Below, piece after piece: positions 11,571 through 27,020 of a stretch of DNA of 64,000 nucleotides. The notes under the pieces were generated by a model. It saw nothing but the letters and a program-made list of their open reading frames with translations. It was not told where the DNA came from and searched no databases. The first letter of the stretch is position 1, and every line of letters starts with the position of its first letter. A program made the translations under genes and the position numbers. Source of the DNA: Halictus rubicundus (Eukaryota > Arthropoda > Insecta > Hymenoptera > Halictidae); assembly GCF_050948215.1 (NCBI RefSeq), contig NW_027488567.1, forward strand, positions 620,001 to 684,000, in the 5' to 3' direction.

Positions 11571-14500
11571 GAGGATAGGATAGGATAGAGGATAACATAG
11601 GGGATTGGATAGCATAGAGGATAGGAGACGATAGAGGATAGGATAGGATAGAGGATAGGATAGGATAGATGATATAATAGGATAGAGGATAGGATAGGAT
11701 GGAGGATAGGATAGGATAGAGGATAGGATATAGGATTGGATAGGATAGAGGATAGGATCGGATAGAGGATAGGATAGGATTGAGGATAGGAGAGGATAGA
11801 GCAGATGTCCGAGCATAGGAAAGAATTGAGGATAGGATACTATAGAATATAGGATAGGATAGAGAATAGGATAGGATACATGATATTATAGGATAGAGAC
11901 TAGGATAGGATAGAGGATAGGATAGGATAGAGGATAAGATAGGATAGAGGATAGGATAGGATAGAGGATAGGATAGGATAGAGCAGGATAGGATAGAGGA
12001 TAGGATAGAGGATAGGATAGGATAGAGCAGGATAGGATAGAGGATAGGATAGAGGATAGGATAGAGGATTGGATAGGATAGAGGATATTATAGGATAGAG
12101 GATAGGATAGGATAGCGGATAGGATAGGATGGAGTATAGGATAGAATTGAGGATAGGATAGGGTTGAGGATAGGATAGGAAAGAGGACAGGATAGGATAG
12201 ATAATAGGATAGGATAGAGGATAGGATAGGATAGAGGATAGGATACGATAGAGGATTGGATAGGATAGAGGATACGATAGGATAGAGGATAGGATAGGAT
12301 TGAGGATAGGATAGGAAAGAGGACAGGATAGGATAGAGGATAGGATAGGATAGAGGATAGGATAGGACAGAGGATAGGATAGGATAGAGGATAGGATAGG
12401 ATAGAGGATAGGATAGGATAGAGGATAGGATACGATAGAGGATTGGATTGGATAGAGGATACGATAGGATAGAGGATAGGATAGGATAGAGGATAGGATA
12501 GGATAGAGGATAGGATAAGACAGAGGATAGGATAGGATAGAGGATACGATAGGATAGAGGATATGATAGGATAGAGGATAGGATAGGATAGAGGATAGGA
12601 TAGGATAGATGATATTATAGGAAAGAGGATAGGATATGATAGAGGATACGATATTACAGAGGATAGGATAGGATAGGGGATAACATAGAGGATTGGATAG
12701 GATAGAGGATAGGATAGGATTGATGATAGGATAGGAAAGAGGACAGGATAGGATACACTATACGATATTATAGAGGATATGATATTATAGAGTATAGGAT
12801 AGGATAGACGATAGGATAGGATAGATGATAGGATAGGATAGAGGATAGGATAGGATAGGATAGAGGATAGGATAGAATAGAGGATAGGATATAATAGAGG
12901 ATAGGATAGGATAGATGATATTATAGGAAAGAGGATAGGTTATGATATAGGATACGATATTATAGAGGATAGGATATGATAGAGGATAGGATAGGATAGA
13001 GGATAGGATAGGATAGAGGATAGGATAGGATAGAGGATAGGATAGGATAGAGGATAGGATATAGGATTGGATAGGATAGAGGATAGGATCGGATAGAGGA
13101 TAGGATAGGATTGAGGATAGGAGAGGATAGAGCAGATGATAGAGCATAGGAAAGAATTGAGGATAGGATAGGATAGAATATAGGATAGGATAGAGAATAG
13201 GATAGGATACATGATATTATAGGATAGAGGATAGGATAGGATGGAGGATAGGATAGGATAGAGGATAAGATAGGATAGAGGATAGGATAGGATAGGGGAT
13301 ATTATAGGATAGAGGATAGGATACGATAGAGGATAGGATAGGATAGAGGATAGGATAGGATAGTATAGGATAGGGGATAGGATAGGATAGAGGATAGGAT
13401 AGGATAGAGGATAGGATAGGATAGGGAATAGGATAGGATAGACGATATTATAGGAAAGAGGATAGGATATGATAGAGGATACGATATTATAGAGGATAGG
13501 ATATACGATAACATAGGGGATTGGATAGGATAGAGAATAGGACAGGATAGAGGATAGGATAGGATAGAGGATAGGATACGATAGAGGATTGGATAGGATA
13601 GAGGATACGATAGGATAGAGGATAGGATAGGATTGAGGATAGGATAGGAAAGAGGACAGGATAGGATAGAGGATAGGTTAGGATAGAGGATAGGATAGGA
13701 CAGAGGATAGGATAGGATAGAGGATAGGATAGGATAGAGGATAGGATACGATAGAGGATTGGAAAGGATAGAGGATACGATAGCATAGAGGATAGGATAG
13801 GATAGAGGATAGGATAGGATAGAGGATAGGATAGGATAGGATAGAGGATAGGATAGGATAGATGATATTATAGGAAAGGGGATAGGTTATGATAGAGGAT
13901 ACGAAATTATAGAGGATAGGATAGGATAGAGGATAGGATAGGATAGAGGATAGGATAGGATAGAGGATTGGATAGGATAGAGGATGCGATAGGATAGAGG
14001 ATAGGATAGGATAGAGGATAGGATAGGATACAGGATACGATATTATAGAGGATACGATATTATAGAGGATAGGATAGGTTAGAGGATAGGATAGGATAGG
14101 ATAGAGGATAGGATAGGATATAGGATAGGATAGGATAGAGGATAGGATAGGATAGAGGATAGGATAGGATAGAGGATTGGATAGGATAGAGGATACCAAA
14201 GGATAGAGGATAGGATAGGATTGAGGATAGTATAGGATATAGGATAGGATAGGATAGAGGATAGGATAGGAAAGAGGACAGGATAGTATACAGGATACGA
14301 TATTATAGAGGATACGATATTATAGAAGATAGGATAGGATAGAGGATAGGATAGGATAGAGGATAACATAGGGGATTGGATAGCATAGAGGATAGGAGAC
14401 TATAGAGGATAGGATAGGATAGAGGATAGGATAGGAAAGAGGACAGGATAGTATACAGGATACGATATTATAGAGGATACGATATTATCGAGGATAGGAT

Positions 14501-15907
14501 AGGATAGAGGATAGGATAGGATAGAGGATAGGATAGGATAGAGGATAGGATAGGAGAGAGGATAGGATAGGATAGAGGATTGGATAGCATACAGGATGCG
14601 ATAGGATAGAGGATTGGATAGCATACAGGATGCGATAGGATAGAGGATAGGATAGGATAGAGGATAGGATAGGATAGAGGATGCGATAGGATAGAGGATA
14701 GGATAGGATAGAGGATAGGATAGGATAGAGGATAGGATAGGATAGAGGATATTATTGGACAGAGGATAGGATAGGATAGAGGATAGGATATTATAGAGGA
14801 TAGGATAGGATAGAGGATAACATAGGGGATTGGATAGCATAGAGGATAGGAGACGATAGAGGATAGGATAGGATAGAGGATAGGATAGGATAGATGATAT
14901 TATAGGATAGAGGATGGAGGATAGGATAGGATAGAGGATAGGATATAGGATTGGATAGGATAGAGGATAGGATAGGATAGAGGATATTATAGGATAGAGG
15001 ATAGGATAGGATGGAGGATAGGATAGGATAGAGGATAAGATAGGATAGAGGATAACATAGGGGATTGGATAGGATAGAGGATAGGAGACCATAGAGGATA
15101 GGATAGGATTGATGATAGGATAGGAAAGATTACAGGATAGGATACAGGATACGATATTATAGAGGATACGATATTATAGAGGATAGGATAGGATAGAGGA
15201 TAGGATAGGATAGAGGATAGGATAGGATAGAGGATAGGATAGGATGGAGGATAGGATAGGATATAGGATAGGATAGGATAGAGGATAGGATAGGATAGAG
15301 GATAGGATAGGATAGAGGATAGGATAGGACAGAGGATAGGATAGCATAGAGGATAGGAGACGATAGAGGATAGGATAGGATAGAGGATAGAATAGGATAG
15401 ATGATATTATAGGATAGAGGATAGGATAGGATGGAGGATAGGATAGGATAGAGGATAGGATATAGGATTGGATAGGATAGAGGATAGGATCGGATAGAGG
15501 ATAGGATAGGATTGAGGATAGGAGAGGATAGAGCAGATGATAGAGCATAGGAAAGAATTGAGGATAGGATAGGATAGAATATAGGATAGGATAGAGAATA
15601 GGATAGGATAGATGATGTTATAGGATAGAGGATAGGATAGGATAGAGGATAGGATAGGATAGACGATAGGATAGGATAGATGATAGGATAGGATAGAGGA
15701 TAGGATAGGATAGGATAGAGGATAGGATAGAATAGAGGATAGGATATAATAGAGGATAGGATAGGATAGATGATATTATAGGAAAGAGGATAGGTTATGA
15801 TATAGGATAGGATAGAGGATAGGATAGAGTATTGGATAGGATAGAGGATATTATAGGATAGAGGATAGGATAGGATAGCGGATAGGATAGGATGGAGTAT
15901 ACGATAG

Positions 15908-16067
15908 AATTGAGGATAGGATAGGGTTGATGATAGGATAGGATCGAGGATAGGAGAAGATAGAGGATAGGATAGGATAGAGGATACGATACGATAGAGG
16001 ATAGGATAGAGAATAGGATAGGATAGAGGATAGGGGATTGGATCGGATACAGGATAGGAGACTGTAA
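15908..16067 (-). repeat. 160-bp landmark block, right copy 1
   Basis: Inverted relative to the left-arm copies. AATT is at 15908-15911 and the far end is altered to CTGTAA. It shares TCGAGG and GATACGATACGATAG with left-arm copies, so it is closer to them than the copies beyond 38 kb. Confidence 0.8.
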
Positions 16068-19000
16068 AGGATTGGATAGGATAGAGGATAGGATAGGATA
16101 GTGGATATTATAGGATAGAGGATAGAATAGGATGGAGGATAGGATAGGATAGAGGATAGGATAGGATAGAGGATAGGATATTATAGAGGATAGGATAGAA
16201 TAGAGGATAACATAGGGGATTGGATAGCATAGGGGATAGGAGACGATAGAGGATAGGATAGGATAGAGGATAGGATAGGATAGATGATATTATAGGATAG
16301 AGGATAGGATAGGATGGAGGATAGGAGAGGATAGAGCAGATGATAGAGCATAGGAAAGAATCGAGGATAGGATAGGATAGAATATAGGATAGGATAGAGG
16401 ATAGGATAGGATTGAGGATAGGAGAGGATAGAGCAGATGATAGAGCATAGGAAAGAATCGAGGATAGGATAGGATAGAATATAGGATAGGATAGAGAATA
16501 GGATAGGATAGATGATGTTATAGGATAGAGGATAGGATAGGATAGAGGATAGGATAGGATAGAGGATAGGATAGGATAGATGATATTATAGGAAAGAGGA
16601 TAGGATATGATAGAGGATACGATATTATAGAGGATAGGATAGGATAGAGGATAGGATAGGATAGAGGATAGGATAGGATACAGGATAGGATAGGATAGAG
16701 GATAGGATAGGATACAGGATAGGATAGGATAGTGGATAGGATAGGATAGAGGATAGGATAGGATAGAGGATAGGATAGGATAGAGGATAGGATACGATAG
16801 AGGATAGGATAGGATAGAGGATAGGATAGGATAGTATAGGATAGGGGATAGGATATGATAGAGGATAATATATTATAGAGGATAGGATAGACGATAACAT
16901 AGGGGATTGGATAGGATAGAGAATAGGACAGGATAGAGGATAGGATAGGATAGAGGATAGGATACGATAGAGGATTGGATAGGATAGAGGATACGATAGG
17001 ATAGAGGATAGGATAGGATAGAGGATAGGATAGGATAGATGATATTATAGGATAGAGGATGGAGGATAGGATAGGATAGAGGATAGGATATAGGATTGGA
17101 TAGGATAGAGGATAGGATAGGATAGAGGATATTATAGGATAGAGGATAGGATAGGATGGAGGATAGGATAGGATAGAGGATAAGATAGGATAGAGGATAA
17201 CATAGGGGATTGGATAGGATAGAGGATAGGAGACCATAGAGGATAGGATAGGATTGATGATAGGATAGGAAAGATTACAGGATAGGATACAGGATACGAT
17301 ATTATAGAGGATACGATATTATAGAGGATAGGATAGGATAGAGGATAGGATAGGATAGAGGATAGGATAGGATGGAGGATAGGATAGGATATAGGATAGG
17401 ATAGGATAGAGGATAGGATAGGATAGAGGATAGGATAGGATAGAGGATAGGATATAGGATTGGATAGGATAGAGTATAGGATAGGATGGAGGATAGGATA
17501 GGATAGAGGATAGGATATAGGATTGGATAGGATAGAGGATAGGATAGGATAGGATAGAGGATAGGATAGGATAGAGGATACGATATTATAGAGGATAGGA
17601 TAGGATAGAGGATAACATAGGGGATTGGATAGCATAGAGGATAGGAGACGATAGAGGATAGGATAGGATAGATGATATTATAGGATAGAGGATAGGATAG
17701 GATGGAGGATAGGATAGGATAGAGGATAGGATATAGGATTGGATAGGATAGACGATAGGATAGGATGGAGGATAGGATAGGATAGAGGATAGGATATAGG
17801 ATTGGATAGGATAGAGGATAGGATAGGATAGAGGATAGGATAGGATAGAGGATATGATAGGATAGAGGATAGGATAGGATAGAGGATAGGACAGGATAGA
17901 GGATAGTATAGGATAGAGGATAGGATAGGATAGAGGATAGGATAGGATAGAGGATAGGATAGGACAGAGGATAGGATAGGATACAGGATACGATATTATA
18001 GAGGATACGATATTATAGAGGATAGGATAGGATAGAGGATAGGATAGGATAAAGGATAGGATAGAATAGAGGATAGGATAGAGGATAGGATGGAGGATTG
18101 GATAGGATAGAGGATATTATAGGATAGAGGATAGGATAGGATTGATGATAGGATAGGAAAGAGGACAGGATAGGATACAGGATACGATATTATAGAGGAT
18201 ATGATATTATAGAGGATACGATATTATAGAGGATAGGATAGGATAGAGGATAGGATAGGATAGAGAATAGGAAAGGATAGAGGATAGGATAGGATAGAGG
18301 ATAGGATAGGATAGACGATAGGATAGGATAGAGGGTAGGATAGGATAGAGGATAGGATAGGATAGAGGGTAGGATAGGATAGAGGATAGGATAGGACAGA
18401 GGATAGGATAGGATAGAGGATAGGATAGGATAGAGGATAGGATAGGATAGAGGATAGGATAGAGGATAGCATAGAGGATTGGATAGGATAGAGGATATTA
18501 TAGGATAGAGGATAGCATAGGATAGCGGATAGGATACGGATAGAGGATAGGATAGGATAGAGGATAGGATAGGACAGAGGATAGGATAGGATACAGGATA
18601 CGATATTATAGAGGATACGATATTATAGAGGATACGATATTATAGAGGATAGGATAGGATAGAGGATAGGATAGGATAGAGGATAGGATAGGATAGAGGA
18701 TAGGATAGGATAGAGGATAGGATAGAGGATAGGATAGAGGATTGGATAGGATAGAGGATATTATAGGATAGAGGATAGGATAGGATAGCGGATAGGATAC
18801 GGATAGAGGATAGGATAGGATAGAGGATAGGATAGAGGATAGGATAGAGGATTGGATAGGATAGAGGATATTATAGGATAGAGGATAGGATAGGATAGCG
18901 GATAGGATACGGATAGAGGATAAGATAGGATAGAGGATAACATAGGGGTTTGGATAGGATAGAGGAGAGGAGACCATAGAGGATAGGACAGGATTGATGA

Positions 19001-19365
19001 TAGGATAGGAAAGATTACAGGATAGGATACAGGATACGATATTATAGAGGATAGGATAGGATAGAGGATAGGATAGGATAGAGGATAGGATAGGATAGAG
19101 GATAGGATAGGATATAGGATAGGATAGGATAGAGGATAGGATAGGATAGAGGATAGGATAGGATTGAGGATAGGATAGGATTGAGGATAGGATAGGAAAG
19201 AGGACAGGATAGTTTACAGGATACGATATTATAGAGGATAGGATAGGATAGAGGATAGGATAGGATAGAGGATAGGATAGGATAGAGGATAGGATAGGAG
19301 AGAGGATAGGATAGGACAGAGGATAGGATAGGATAGAGGATAGGATAGGATAGAGGATAGGATAG

Positions 19366-19393
19366 GATAGAGGATAGAGGATAGAGGATAGAG
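19366..19393 (-). repeat. (GATAGAG)4 heptamer tract
   Basis: Four heptamers in a row, followed by two GATAG pentamers and GATAGTT. First of nine tracts at homologous positions. Confidence 0.9.
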
Positions 19394-20693
19394 GATAGGA
19401 TAGGATAGTTGATAGGATAGGATAGGATAGTTGATAGGATAGGATACAGGATAGGATAGGATAGAGGATAGGATAGGATAGAGGATAGGATAGGATAGAG
19501 GATATGATAGGATAGAGGATAGGATAGGATAGAGGATAGGATAGGATAGAGGATAGGATAGGATAGAGGATAGGATAGGATAGAGGATAGGATAGGATAG
19601 AGGATAGGATAGGATATAGGATAGGATAGGATAGAGGATAGGATAGGATAGAGGATAGGATAGGATTGAGGATAGGATAGGATAGAGGATAGGATAGGAT
19701 AGAGGATAGGATAGGATAGAGGATAGGATAGGATAGAGGATAGGATAGGATAGGGAATAGGATAGGATAGACGATATTATAGGAAAGAGGATAGGATATG
19801 ATAGAGGATACGATATTATAGAGGATAGGATATACGATAACATAGGGGATTGGATAGGATAGAGAATAGGACAGGATAGAGGATAGGATAGGATAGAGGA
19901 TAGGATACGATAGAGGATTGGATAGGATAGAGGATACGATAGGATAGAGGATAGGATAGGATTGAGGATAGGATAGGAAAGAGGACAGGATAGGATAGAG
20001 GATAGGTTAGGATAGAGGATAGGATAGGACAGAGGATAGGATAGGATAGAGGATAGGATAGGATAGAGGATAGGATACGATAGAGGATTGGAAAGGATAG
20101 AGGATACGATAGCATAGAGGATAGGATAGGATAGAGGATAGGATAGGATAGAGGATAGGATAGGATAGGATAGAGGATAGGATAGGATAGATGATATTAT
20201 AGGAAAGGGGATAGGTTATGATAGAGGATACGAAATTATAGAGGATAGGATAGGATAGAGGATAGGATAGGAAATAGGATAGGATAGGATAGAGGATTGG
20301 ATAGGATAGAGGATGCGATAGGATAGAGGATAGGATAGGATAGAGGATAGGATAGGATACAGGATACGATATTATAGAGGATACGATATTATAGAGGATA
20401 GGATAGGTTAGAGGATAGGATAGGATAGGATAGAGGATAGGATAGGATATAGGATAGGATAGGATAGAGGATAGGATAGGATAGAGGATAGGATAGGATA
20501 GAGGATTGGATAGGATAGAGGATACCAAAGGATAGAGGATAGGATAGGATTGAGGATAGTATAGGATATAGGATAGGATAGGATAGAGGATAGGATAGGA
20601 AAGAGGACAGGATAGTATACAGGATACGATATTATAGAGGATACGATATTATAGAAGATAGGATAGGATAGAGGATAGGATAGGATAGAGGAT

Positions 20694-21091
20694 AACATAG
20701 GGGATTGGATAGCATAGAGGATAGGAGACTATAGAGGATAGGATAGGATAGAGGATAGGATAGGAAAGAGGACAGGATAGTATACAGGATACGATATTAT
20801 AGAGGATACGATATTATAGAGGATAGGATAGGATAGAGGATAGGATAGGATAGAGGATAGGATAGGATAGAGGATAGGATAGGAGAGAGGATAACATAGG
20901 GGATTGGATAGCATAGAGGATAGGAGACTATAGAGGATAGGATAGGATAGAGGATAGGATAGGAAAGAGGACAGGATAGTATACAGGATACGATATTATA
21001 GAGGATACGATATTATAGAGGATAGGATAGGATAGAGGATAGGATAGGATAGAGGATAGGATAGGATAGAGGATAGGATAGGAGAGAGGAT
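20694..21091 (-). repeat. 199-bp local tandem duplication inside copy 2
   Basis: The string GAGACTATAGAGG occurs twice in copy 2 (about 20726 and 20925) but once in copy 1 (about 14397). The offset between copies rises from 6329 to 6528 here, a gain of 199 bp = 11 x 17 + 12. Confidence 0.8.
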
Positions 21092-22998
21092 AGGATAGGA
21101 TAGAGGATTGGATAGCATACAGGATGCGATAGGATAGAGGATTGGATAGCATACAGGATGCGATAGGATAGAGGATAGGATAGGATAGAGGATAGGATAG
21201 GATAGAGGATGCGATAGGATAGAGGATAGGATAGGATAGAGGATAGGATAGGATAGAGGATAGGATAGGATAGAGGATATTATTGGACAGAGGATAGGAT
21301 AGGATAGAGGATAGGATATTATAGAGGATAGGATAGGATAGAGGATAACATAGGGGATTGGATAGCATAGAGGATAGGAGACGATAGAGGATAGGATAGG
21401 ATAGAGGATAGGATAGGATAGATGATATTATAGGATAGAGGATGGAGGATAGGATAGGATAGAGGATAGGATATAGGATTGGATAGGATAGAGGATAGGA
21501 TAGGATAGAGGATATTATAGGATAGAGGATAGGATAGGATGGAGGATAGGATAGGATAGAGGATAAGATAGGATAGAGGATAACATAGGGGATTGGATAG
21601 GATAGAGGATAGGAGACCATAGAGGATAGGATAGGATTGATGATAGGATAGGAAAGATTACAGGATAGGATACAGGATACGATATTATAGAGGATACGAT
21701 ATTATAGAGGATAGGATAGGATAGAGGATAGGATAGGATAGAGGATAGGATAGGATAGAGGATAGGATAGGATGGAGGATAGGATAGGATATAGGATAGG
21801 ATAGGATAGAGGATAGGATAGGATAGAGGATAGGATAGGATAGAGGATAGGATAGGACAGAGGATAGGATAGCATAGAGGATAGGAGACGATAGAGGATA
21901 GGATAGGATAGAGGATAGAATAGGATAGATGATATTATAGGATAGAGGATAGGATAGGATGGAGGATAGGATAGGATAGAGGATAGGATATAGGATTGGA
22001 TAGGATAGAGGATAGGATCGGATAGAGGATAGGATAGGATTGAGGATAGGAGAGGATAGAGCAGATGATAGAGCATAGGAAAGAATTGAGGATAGGATAG
22101 GATAGAATATAGGATAGGATAGAGAATAGGATAGGATAGATGATGTTGTAGGATAGAGGATAGGATAGGATAGAGGATAGGATAGGATAGACGATAGGAT
22201 AGGATAGATGATAGGATAGGATAGAGGATAGGATAGGATAGGATAGAGGATAGGATAGAATAGAGGATAGGATATAATAGAGGATAGGATAGGATAGATG
22301 ATATTATAGGAAAGAGGATAGGTTATGATATAGGATACGATATTATAGAGGATAGGATATGATAGAGGATAGGATAGGATAGAGGATAGGATAGGATAGA
22401 GGATAGGATGGGATAGAGGATAGGATAGGATAGAGGATAGGATATAGGATTGGATAGGATAGAGGATAGGATCGGATAGAGGATATGATAGAATTGAGGA
22501 TAGGATAGGGTTGAGGATAGGATAGGAAAGAGGACAGGATAGGAAAGAGGATAGGATAGGATAGAGGATAGGATAGGATAGATGATAGGATATGATAGAG
22601 GATAGGATAGGATAGAGGATAGGATAGAGGAGAGTATAGAGGATTGGATAGGATAGAGGATAGGATAGGATACAGGATAGGATAGGATAGTGGATAGGAT
22701 AGGATAGAGGATACGATATTATAGAGGATAGGATAGGATAGAGGATAGGATAGGATAGAGGATAGGATAGGATAGAGGATAGGATAGGATAGAGGATAGG
22801 ATAGGATACAGGATAGGATAGGATAGTGGATAGGATAGGATAGAGGATAGGATAGGATAGAGGATATTATAGGATAGAGGATAGGATACGATAGAGGATA
22901 GGATAGAGGATAGGATAGAGTATTGGATAGGATAGAGGATATTATAGGATAGAGGATAGGATAGGATAGCGGATAGGATAGGATGGAGTATACGATAG

Positions 22999-23158
22999 AA
23001 TTGAGGATAGGATAGGGTTGATGATAGGATAGGATCGAGGATAGGAGAAGATAGAGGATAGGATAGGATAGAGGATACGATACGATAGAGGATAGGATAG
23101 AGAATAGGATAGGATAGAGGATAGGGGATTGGATCGGATACAGGATAGGAGACTGTAA
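22999..23158 (-). repeat. 160-bp landmark block, right copy 2
   Basis: Duplicate of the block at 15908 (offset 7091) with the same CTGTAA end. Confidence 0.8.
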
Positions 23159-26100
23159 AGGATTGGATAGGATAGAGGATAGGATAGGATAGTGGATATT
23201 ATAGGATAGAGGATAGAATAGGATGGAGGATAGGATAGGATAGAGGATAGGATAGGATAGAGGATAGGATATTATAGAGGATAGGATAGAATAGAGGATA
23301 ACATAGGGGATTGGATAGCATAGGGGATAGGAGACGATAGAGGATAGGATAGGATAGAGGATAGGATAGGATAGATGATATTATAGGATAGAGGATAGGA
23401 TAGGATGGAGGATAGGAGAGGATAGAGCAGATGATAGAGCATAGGAAAGAATCGAGGATAGGATAGGATAGAATATAGGATAGGATAGAGGATAGGATAG
23501 GATTGAGGATAGGAGAGGATAGAGCAGATGATAGAGCATAGGAAAGAATCGAGGATAGGATAGGATAGAATATAGGATAGGATAGAGAATAGGATAGGAT
23601 AGATGATGTTATAGGATAGAGGATAGGATAGGATAGAGGATAGGATAGGATAGAGGATAGGATAGGATAGATGATATTATAGGAAAGAGGATAGGATATG
23701 ATAGAGGATACGATATTATAGAGGATAGGATAGGATAGAGGATAGGATAGGATAGAGGATAGGATAGGATACAGGATAGGATAGGATAGAGGATAGGATA
23801 GGATACAGGATAGGATAGGATAGTGGATAGGATAGGATAGAGGATAGGATAGGATAGAGGATAGGATAGGATAGAGGATAGGATACGATAGAGGATAGGA
23901 TAGGATAGAGGATAGGATAGGATAGTATAGGATAGGGGATAGGATATGATAGAGGATAATATATTATAGAGGATAGGATAGACGATAACATAGGGGATTG
24001 GATAGGATAGAGAATAGGACAGGATAGAGGATAGGATAGGATAGAGGATAGGATACGATAGAGGATTGGATAGGATAGAGGATACGATAGGATAGAGGAT
24101 AGGATAGGATAGAGGATAGGATAGGATAGATGATATTATAGGACAGAGGATGGAGGATAGGATAGGATAGAGGATAGGATATAGGATTGGATAGGATAGA
24201 GGATAGGATAGGATAGAGGATATTATAGGATAGAGGATAGGATAGGATGGAGGATAGGATAGGATAGAGGATAAGATAGGATAGAGGATAACATAGGGGA
24301 TTGGATAGGATAGAGGATAGGAGACCATAGAGGATAGGATAGGATTGATGATAGGATAGGAAAGATTACAGGATAGGATACAGGATACGATATTATAGAG
24401 GATACGATATTATAGAGGATAGGATAGGATAGAGGATAGGATAGGATAGAGGATAGGATAGGATGGAGGATAGGATAGGATATAGGATAGGATAGGATAG
24501 AGGATAGGATAGGATAGAGGATAGGATAGGATAGAGGATAGGATATAGGATTGGATAGGATAGAGTATAGGATAGGATGGAGGATAGGATAGGATAGAGG
24601 ATAGGATATAGGATTGGATAGGATAGAGGATAGGATAGGATAGGATAGAGGATAGGATAGGATAGAGGATACGATATTATAGAGGATAGGATAGGATAGA
24701 GGATAACATAGGGGATTGGATAGCATAGAGGATAGGAGACGATAGAGGATAGGATAGGATAGATGATATTATAGGATAGAGGATAGGATAGGATGGAGGA
24801 TAGGATAGGATAGAGGATAGGATATAGGATTGGATAGGATAGACGATAGGATAGGATGGAGGATAGGATAGGATAGAGGATAGGATATAGGATTGGATAG
24901 GATAGAGGATAGGATAGGATAGAGGATAGGATAGGATAGAGGATATGATAGGATAGAGGATAGGATAGGATAGAGGATAGGACAGGATAGAGGATAGTAT
25001 AGGATAGAGGATAGGATAGGATAGAGGATAGGATAGGATAGAGGATAGGATAGGACAGAGGATAGGATAGGATACAGGATACGATATTATAGAGGATACG
25101 ATATTATAGAGGATAGGATAGGATAGAGGATAGGATAGGATAAAGGATAGGATAGAATAGAGGATAGGATAGAGGATAGGATGGAGGATTGGATAGGATA
25201 GAGGATATTATAGGATAGAGGATAGGATAGGATTGATGATAGGATAGGAAAGAGGACAGGATAGGATACAGGATACGATATTATAGAGGATATGATATTA
25301 TAGAGGATACGATATTATAGAGGATAGGATAGGATAGAGGATAGGATAGGATAGAGAATAGGAAAGGATAGAGGATAGGATAGGATAGAGGATAGGATAG
25401 GATAGACGATAGGATAGGATAGAGGGTAGGATAGGATAGAGGATAGGATAGGATAGAGGGTAGGATAGGATAGAGGATAGGATAGGACAGAGGATAGGAT
25501 AGGATAGAGGATAGGATAGGATAGAGGATAGGATAGGATAGAGGATAGGATAGAGGATAGCATAGAGGATTGGATAGGATAGAGGATATTATAGGATAGA
25601 GGATAGCATAGGATAGCGGATAGGATACGGATAGAGGATAGGATAGGATAGAGGATAGGATAGGACAGAGGATAGGATAGGATACAGGATACGATATTAT
25701 AGAGGATACGATATTATAGAGGATACGATATTATAGAGGATAGGATAGGATAGAGGATAGGATAGGATAGAGGATAGGATAGGATAGAGGATAGGATAGG
25801 ATAGAGGATAGGATAGAGGATAGGATAGAGGATTGGATAGGATAGAGGATATTATAGGATAGAGGATAGGATAGGATAGCGGATAGGATACGGATAGAGG
25901 ATAGGATAGGATAGAGGATAGGATAGAGGATAGGATAGAGGATTGGATAGGATAGAGGATATTATAGGATAGAGGATAGGATAGGATAGCGGATAGGATA
26001 CGGATAGAGGATAAGATAGGATAGAGGATAACATAGGGGTTTGGATAGGATAGAGGAGAGGAGACCATAGAGGATAGGACAGGATTGATGATAGGATAGG

Positions 26101-26456
26101 AAAGATTACAGGATAGGATACAGGATACGATATTATAGAGGATAGGATAGGATAGAGGATAGGATAGGATAGAGGATAGGATAGGATAGAGGATAGGATA
26201 GGATATAGGATAGGATAGGATAGAGGATAGGATAGGATAGAGGATAGGATAGGATTGAGGATAGGATAGGATTGAGGATAGGATAGGAAAGAGGACAGGA
26301 TAGTTTACAGGATACGATATTATAGAGGATAGGATAGGATAGAGGATAGGATAGGATAGAGGATAGGATAGGATAGAGGATAGGATAGGAGAGAGGATAG
26401 GATAGGACAGAGGATAGGATAGGATAGAGGATAGGATAGGATAGAGGATAGGATAG

Positions 26457-26491
26457 GATAGAGGATAGAGGATAGAGGATAGAGGATAGAG
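26457..26491 (-). repeat. (GATAGAG)5 heptamer tract
   Basis: Five heptamers at the place homologous to 19366, one more than that copy. Confidence 0.9.
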
Positions 26492-26999
26492 GATAGGATA
26501 GGATAGTTGATAGGATAGGATAGGATAGTTGATAGGATAGGATACAGGATAGGATAGGATAGAGGATAGGATAGGATAGAGGATAGGATAGGATAGAGGA
26601 TATGATAGGATAGAGGATAGGATAGGATAGAGGATAGGATAGGATAGAGGATAGGATAGGATAGAGGATAGGATAGGATAGAGGATAGGATAGGATAGAG
26701 GATAGGATAGGATATAGGATAGGATAGGATAGAGGATAGGATAGGATAGAGGATAGGATAGGATTGAGGATAGGATAGGATTGAGGATAGGATAGGAAAG
26801 AGGACAGGATAGTTTACAGGATACGATATTATAGAGGCTACGATATTATAGAGGATAGGATAGGATAGAGGATAGGATAGGATAGAGGATAGGATAGGAT
26901 AGAGGATAGGATAGGATAGAGGATAGGATAGGAGAGAGGATAGGATAGGACAGAGGATAGGATAGGATAGAGGATAGGATAGGATAGAGGATAGGATAG

Positions 27000-27020
27000 G
27001 ATAGAGGATAGAGGATAGAG
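27000..27020 (-). repeat. (GATAGAG)3 heptamer tract
   Basis: Three heptamers, same GATAGTT flank. Confidence 0.9.

Larger units (their letters stand above)
13380..19680 (-). repeat. Multi-kilobase tandem duplication A, copy 1
   Basis: Aligns head-to-tail with 19709-26780. Offsets from shared landmarks are 6329 (13441, 14194), 6528 (from about 14.4 kb), 7091 (from about 15.83 kb) and 7098 (after the heptamer tract at 19366). Similarity ends near 19680, just before copy 2 begins. The start cannot be placed better than about 13.38 kb because the flanking units are consensus. Confidence 0.9.
19709..26780 (-). repeat. Multi-kilobase tandem duplication A, copy 2
   Basis: Carries the same variant string as copy 1. 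It is longer by 199 bp (local duplication at about 20.7-21.1 kb), 563 bp (22.33-22.92 kb, absent from copy 1) and one heptamer. The distal 1.9 kb is copied once more at 28.35-30.17 kb, starting over at landmark GATACAGGATACG. Confidence 0.9.
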
